A stretch of DNA of 6,728 nt from NCBI GenBank assembly GCA_050330055.1, contig JBHJOF010000232.1:1-6728 (forward strand). The letters are read 5' to 3'. The notes beneath the pieces are model-generated. The model was not told the DNA's origin and made no database searches. It saw only the letters and a program-made list of their open reading frames with translations. How positions within the stretch are numbered: the stretch's first letter is position 1; each line of letters begins with the position of its first letter. The translations under genes and the position numbers were made by a program. Positions 6,102 through 6,728 of this stretch are shown in pieces. Origin of the DNA: JBHJOF01 sp050330055. Lineage in GTDB: Bacteria; Pseudomonadota; Alphaproteobacteria; Kiloniellales; JAKSDN01.

Positions 6102-6107
6102 AGGAGG
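6102..6107 (+). promoter_or_regulatory. Strong ribosome binding site fixing the start of the secreted protein
   Basis: AGGAGG lies 5 nt before ATG 6113, an ideal Shine-Dalgarno and the strongest in the window. It decides for ATG 6113 over the in-frame ATG at 6086, which would place this site inside the coding region, and over ATG 6122. Confidence 0.8.
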
Positions 6108-6112
6108 GACTG

Positions 6113-6580
6113 ATGTGGATCATGACACGCCTGCTTGTCGCCGTGGTGGTGCTCGGCGGGCTTGGGTTGGCGACGGGCTCGCTGAAGGAAGCCAGGGCCG
6201 GCGGCGGCTTCCACGTCGGCATCGGCACCGGATACCATTTTGGACACGACCATTACGGGCGCTACAAGCACGGCTACTATCCCCGGTACCGGCACCATTA
6301 TCCGCGCTATTCCCTTTGGGGTCACAGCTATCGACCCTGGTATCGGCCCCGGCATAGACCGCCGCCGCGGACCGTCTACGTCCGGCCGCCACAGCCGGCG
6401 CCGCAGGTGCTGGTCCAGCCACCGCCGCAGGCGCCCGTCGTGCGGCAGCCGCCCGCGCTCGCCTACGATACCTCCTACTGCCGGGAGTACAGCCGCACCG
6501 CCATTGTCGGCGGCGCGCCGGTCGAGGTCTTCGGCACCGCCTGCCGCCAGCCCGACGGCACCTGGCGTATCGTGAATTGA
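6113..6580 (+). CDS. Secreted His/Tyr/Arg/Pro-rich protein with C-terminal Cys-containing domain
   Basis: The product is 155 residues long and has no named function. Residues 1-29 look like a Sec signal peptide: Arg6, a hydrophobic core LLVAVVVLGGLGLA (7-20), and a likely cut after ARA (27-29), with no lipobox cysteine. The mature protein begins GGGFHVGIGTGYHFG. It continues as a low-complexity stretch of His, Tyr, Arg and Trp with YPRY-like repeats (about 43-85), then a Pro/Gln/Val-rich linker (about 84-115). It ends in a compact segment YCREYSRTAIVGGAPVEVFG...TACRQPDGTWRIVN with Cys123 and Cys144, which could form a disulfide. That ending resembles the C-terminal segment of small alphaproteobacterial surface-antigen-type proteins (Rickettsia 17-kDa antigen family), as I recall it. 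The protein is probably periplasmic or at the cell surface. Metal or polyanion binding by the His/Arg region is only a guess. It is transcribed divergently from the MFS gene. Confidence 0.85.
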   Translation: MWIMTRLLVAVVVLGGLGLATGSLKEARAGGGFHVGIGTGYHFGHDHYGRYKHGYYPRYRHHYPRYSLWGHSYRPWYRPRHRPPPRTVYVRPPQPAPQVLVQPPPQAPVVRQPPALAYDTSYCREYSRTAIVGGAPVEVFGTACRQPDGTWRIVN

Positions 6581-6619
6581 GCTGTGTGATTTGAATTGAG
6601 TAATCGCGTAGCGGCAGTC

Positions 6620-6728
6620 CCCTTTCGGCGCTTTGCGCCAGCCCCCCTCCCAACCCTCCCCCTCAAGGGGGGAGGGAAGCAAAATCAATGGCCTGCGCGC
6701 ATGTTTCGCCTCCCCCCTTGAGGGGGAG
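6620..6728. repeat. Bipartite palindromic repeat element C, cut by the window edge
   Basis: Positions 6620-6674 are the inverted copy of 2051-2105 with one mismatch in 55 (hairpin loop AAA in place of GAA). After a 35-nt linker, 6710-6728 repeats the first 19 bases of the module (CTCCCCCCTTGAGGGGGAG) in plus orientation before the sequence ends. The arrangement of two inverted modules matches elements A and B. The minus strand of 6642-6662 carries the same four-run G-quadruplex pattern. It starts 39 nt after the secreted-protein gene, and the bases between (6581-6619) show no clear terminator. Confidence 0.8.

Overview
The window comes from a high-G+C proteobacterium, most likely an alphaproteobacterium. 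Three things suggest this: the strong G/C preference at codon third positions, the pairing of CoxE/XdhC/MocA-type genes, and intergenic palindromes of the GTCATGGCCGGGC...CCCGGCCATCC and CTCCCCC-TTGAGGGGGAGG types, which I know from alphaproteobacterial genomes. The genus cannot be fixed from the sequence alone.

Layout. Positions 1-207 are lower in G+C and hold no gene I can assign. Positions 208-4473 carry four plus-strand genes: a CoxE-like VWA protein, a stand-alone XdhC/CoxI N-terminal domain, a stand-alone XdhC C-terminal Rossmann domain, and a fusion of a MoeA-like molybdopterin-binding region with a MocA-like nucleotidyltransferase. The first two genes are 15 nt apart and the last two overlap at GTGA. 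Between the two XdhC halves lies a 304-nt gap filled with palindromic repeats. Next come a convergent intergenic region with a large bipartite palindrome (4474-4687), a minus-strand MFS transporter (4688-6010, real start uncertain), a plus-strand secreted His/Tyr/Arg/Pro-rich protein (6113-6580), and more palindromic repeat running off the right edge.

How the genes fit together. CoxE, XdhC/CoxI and MocA-type proteins are accessory factors for molybdenum hydroxylases of the xanthine dehydrogenase / aerobic CO dehydrogenase family. MocA-like enzymes make the cytidine-dinucleotide form of the cofactor, XdhC proteins bind the cofactor and help deliver it, and CoxE works with the MoxR-type ATPase CoxD in active-site maturation. 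The block reads as a cofactor supply and enzyme maturation operon. Neither the hydroxylase subunits nor CoxD are in the window, so the client enzyme is unknown. The MFS and secreted-protein genes have no evident link to this pathway.

The most unusual content is non-coding. Three intergenic elements share one plan: two inverted modules, each with a C/G-rich palindromic core, G-runs and a small hairpin. Two modules 4.5 kb apart are 54/55 identical in opposite orientation. One module sits directly in front of the XdhC C-terminal gene and supplies a potential G-quadruplex, a hairpin and the Shine-Dalgarno sequence for it.
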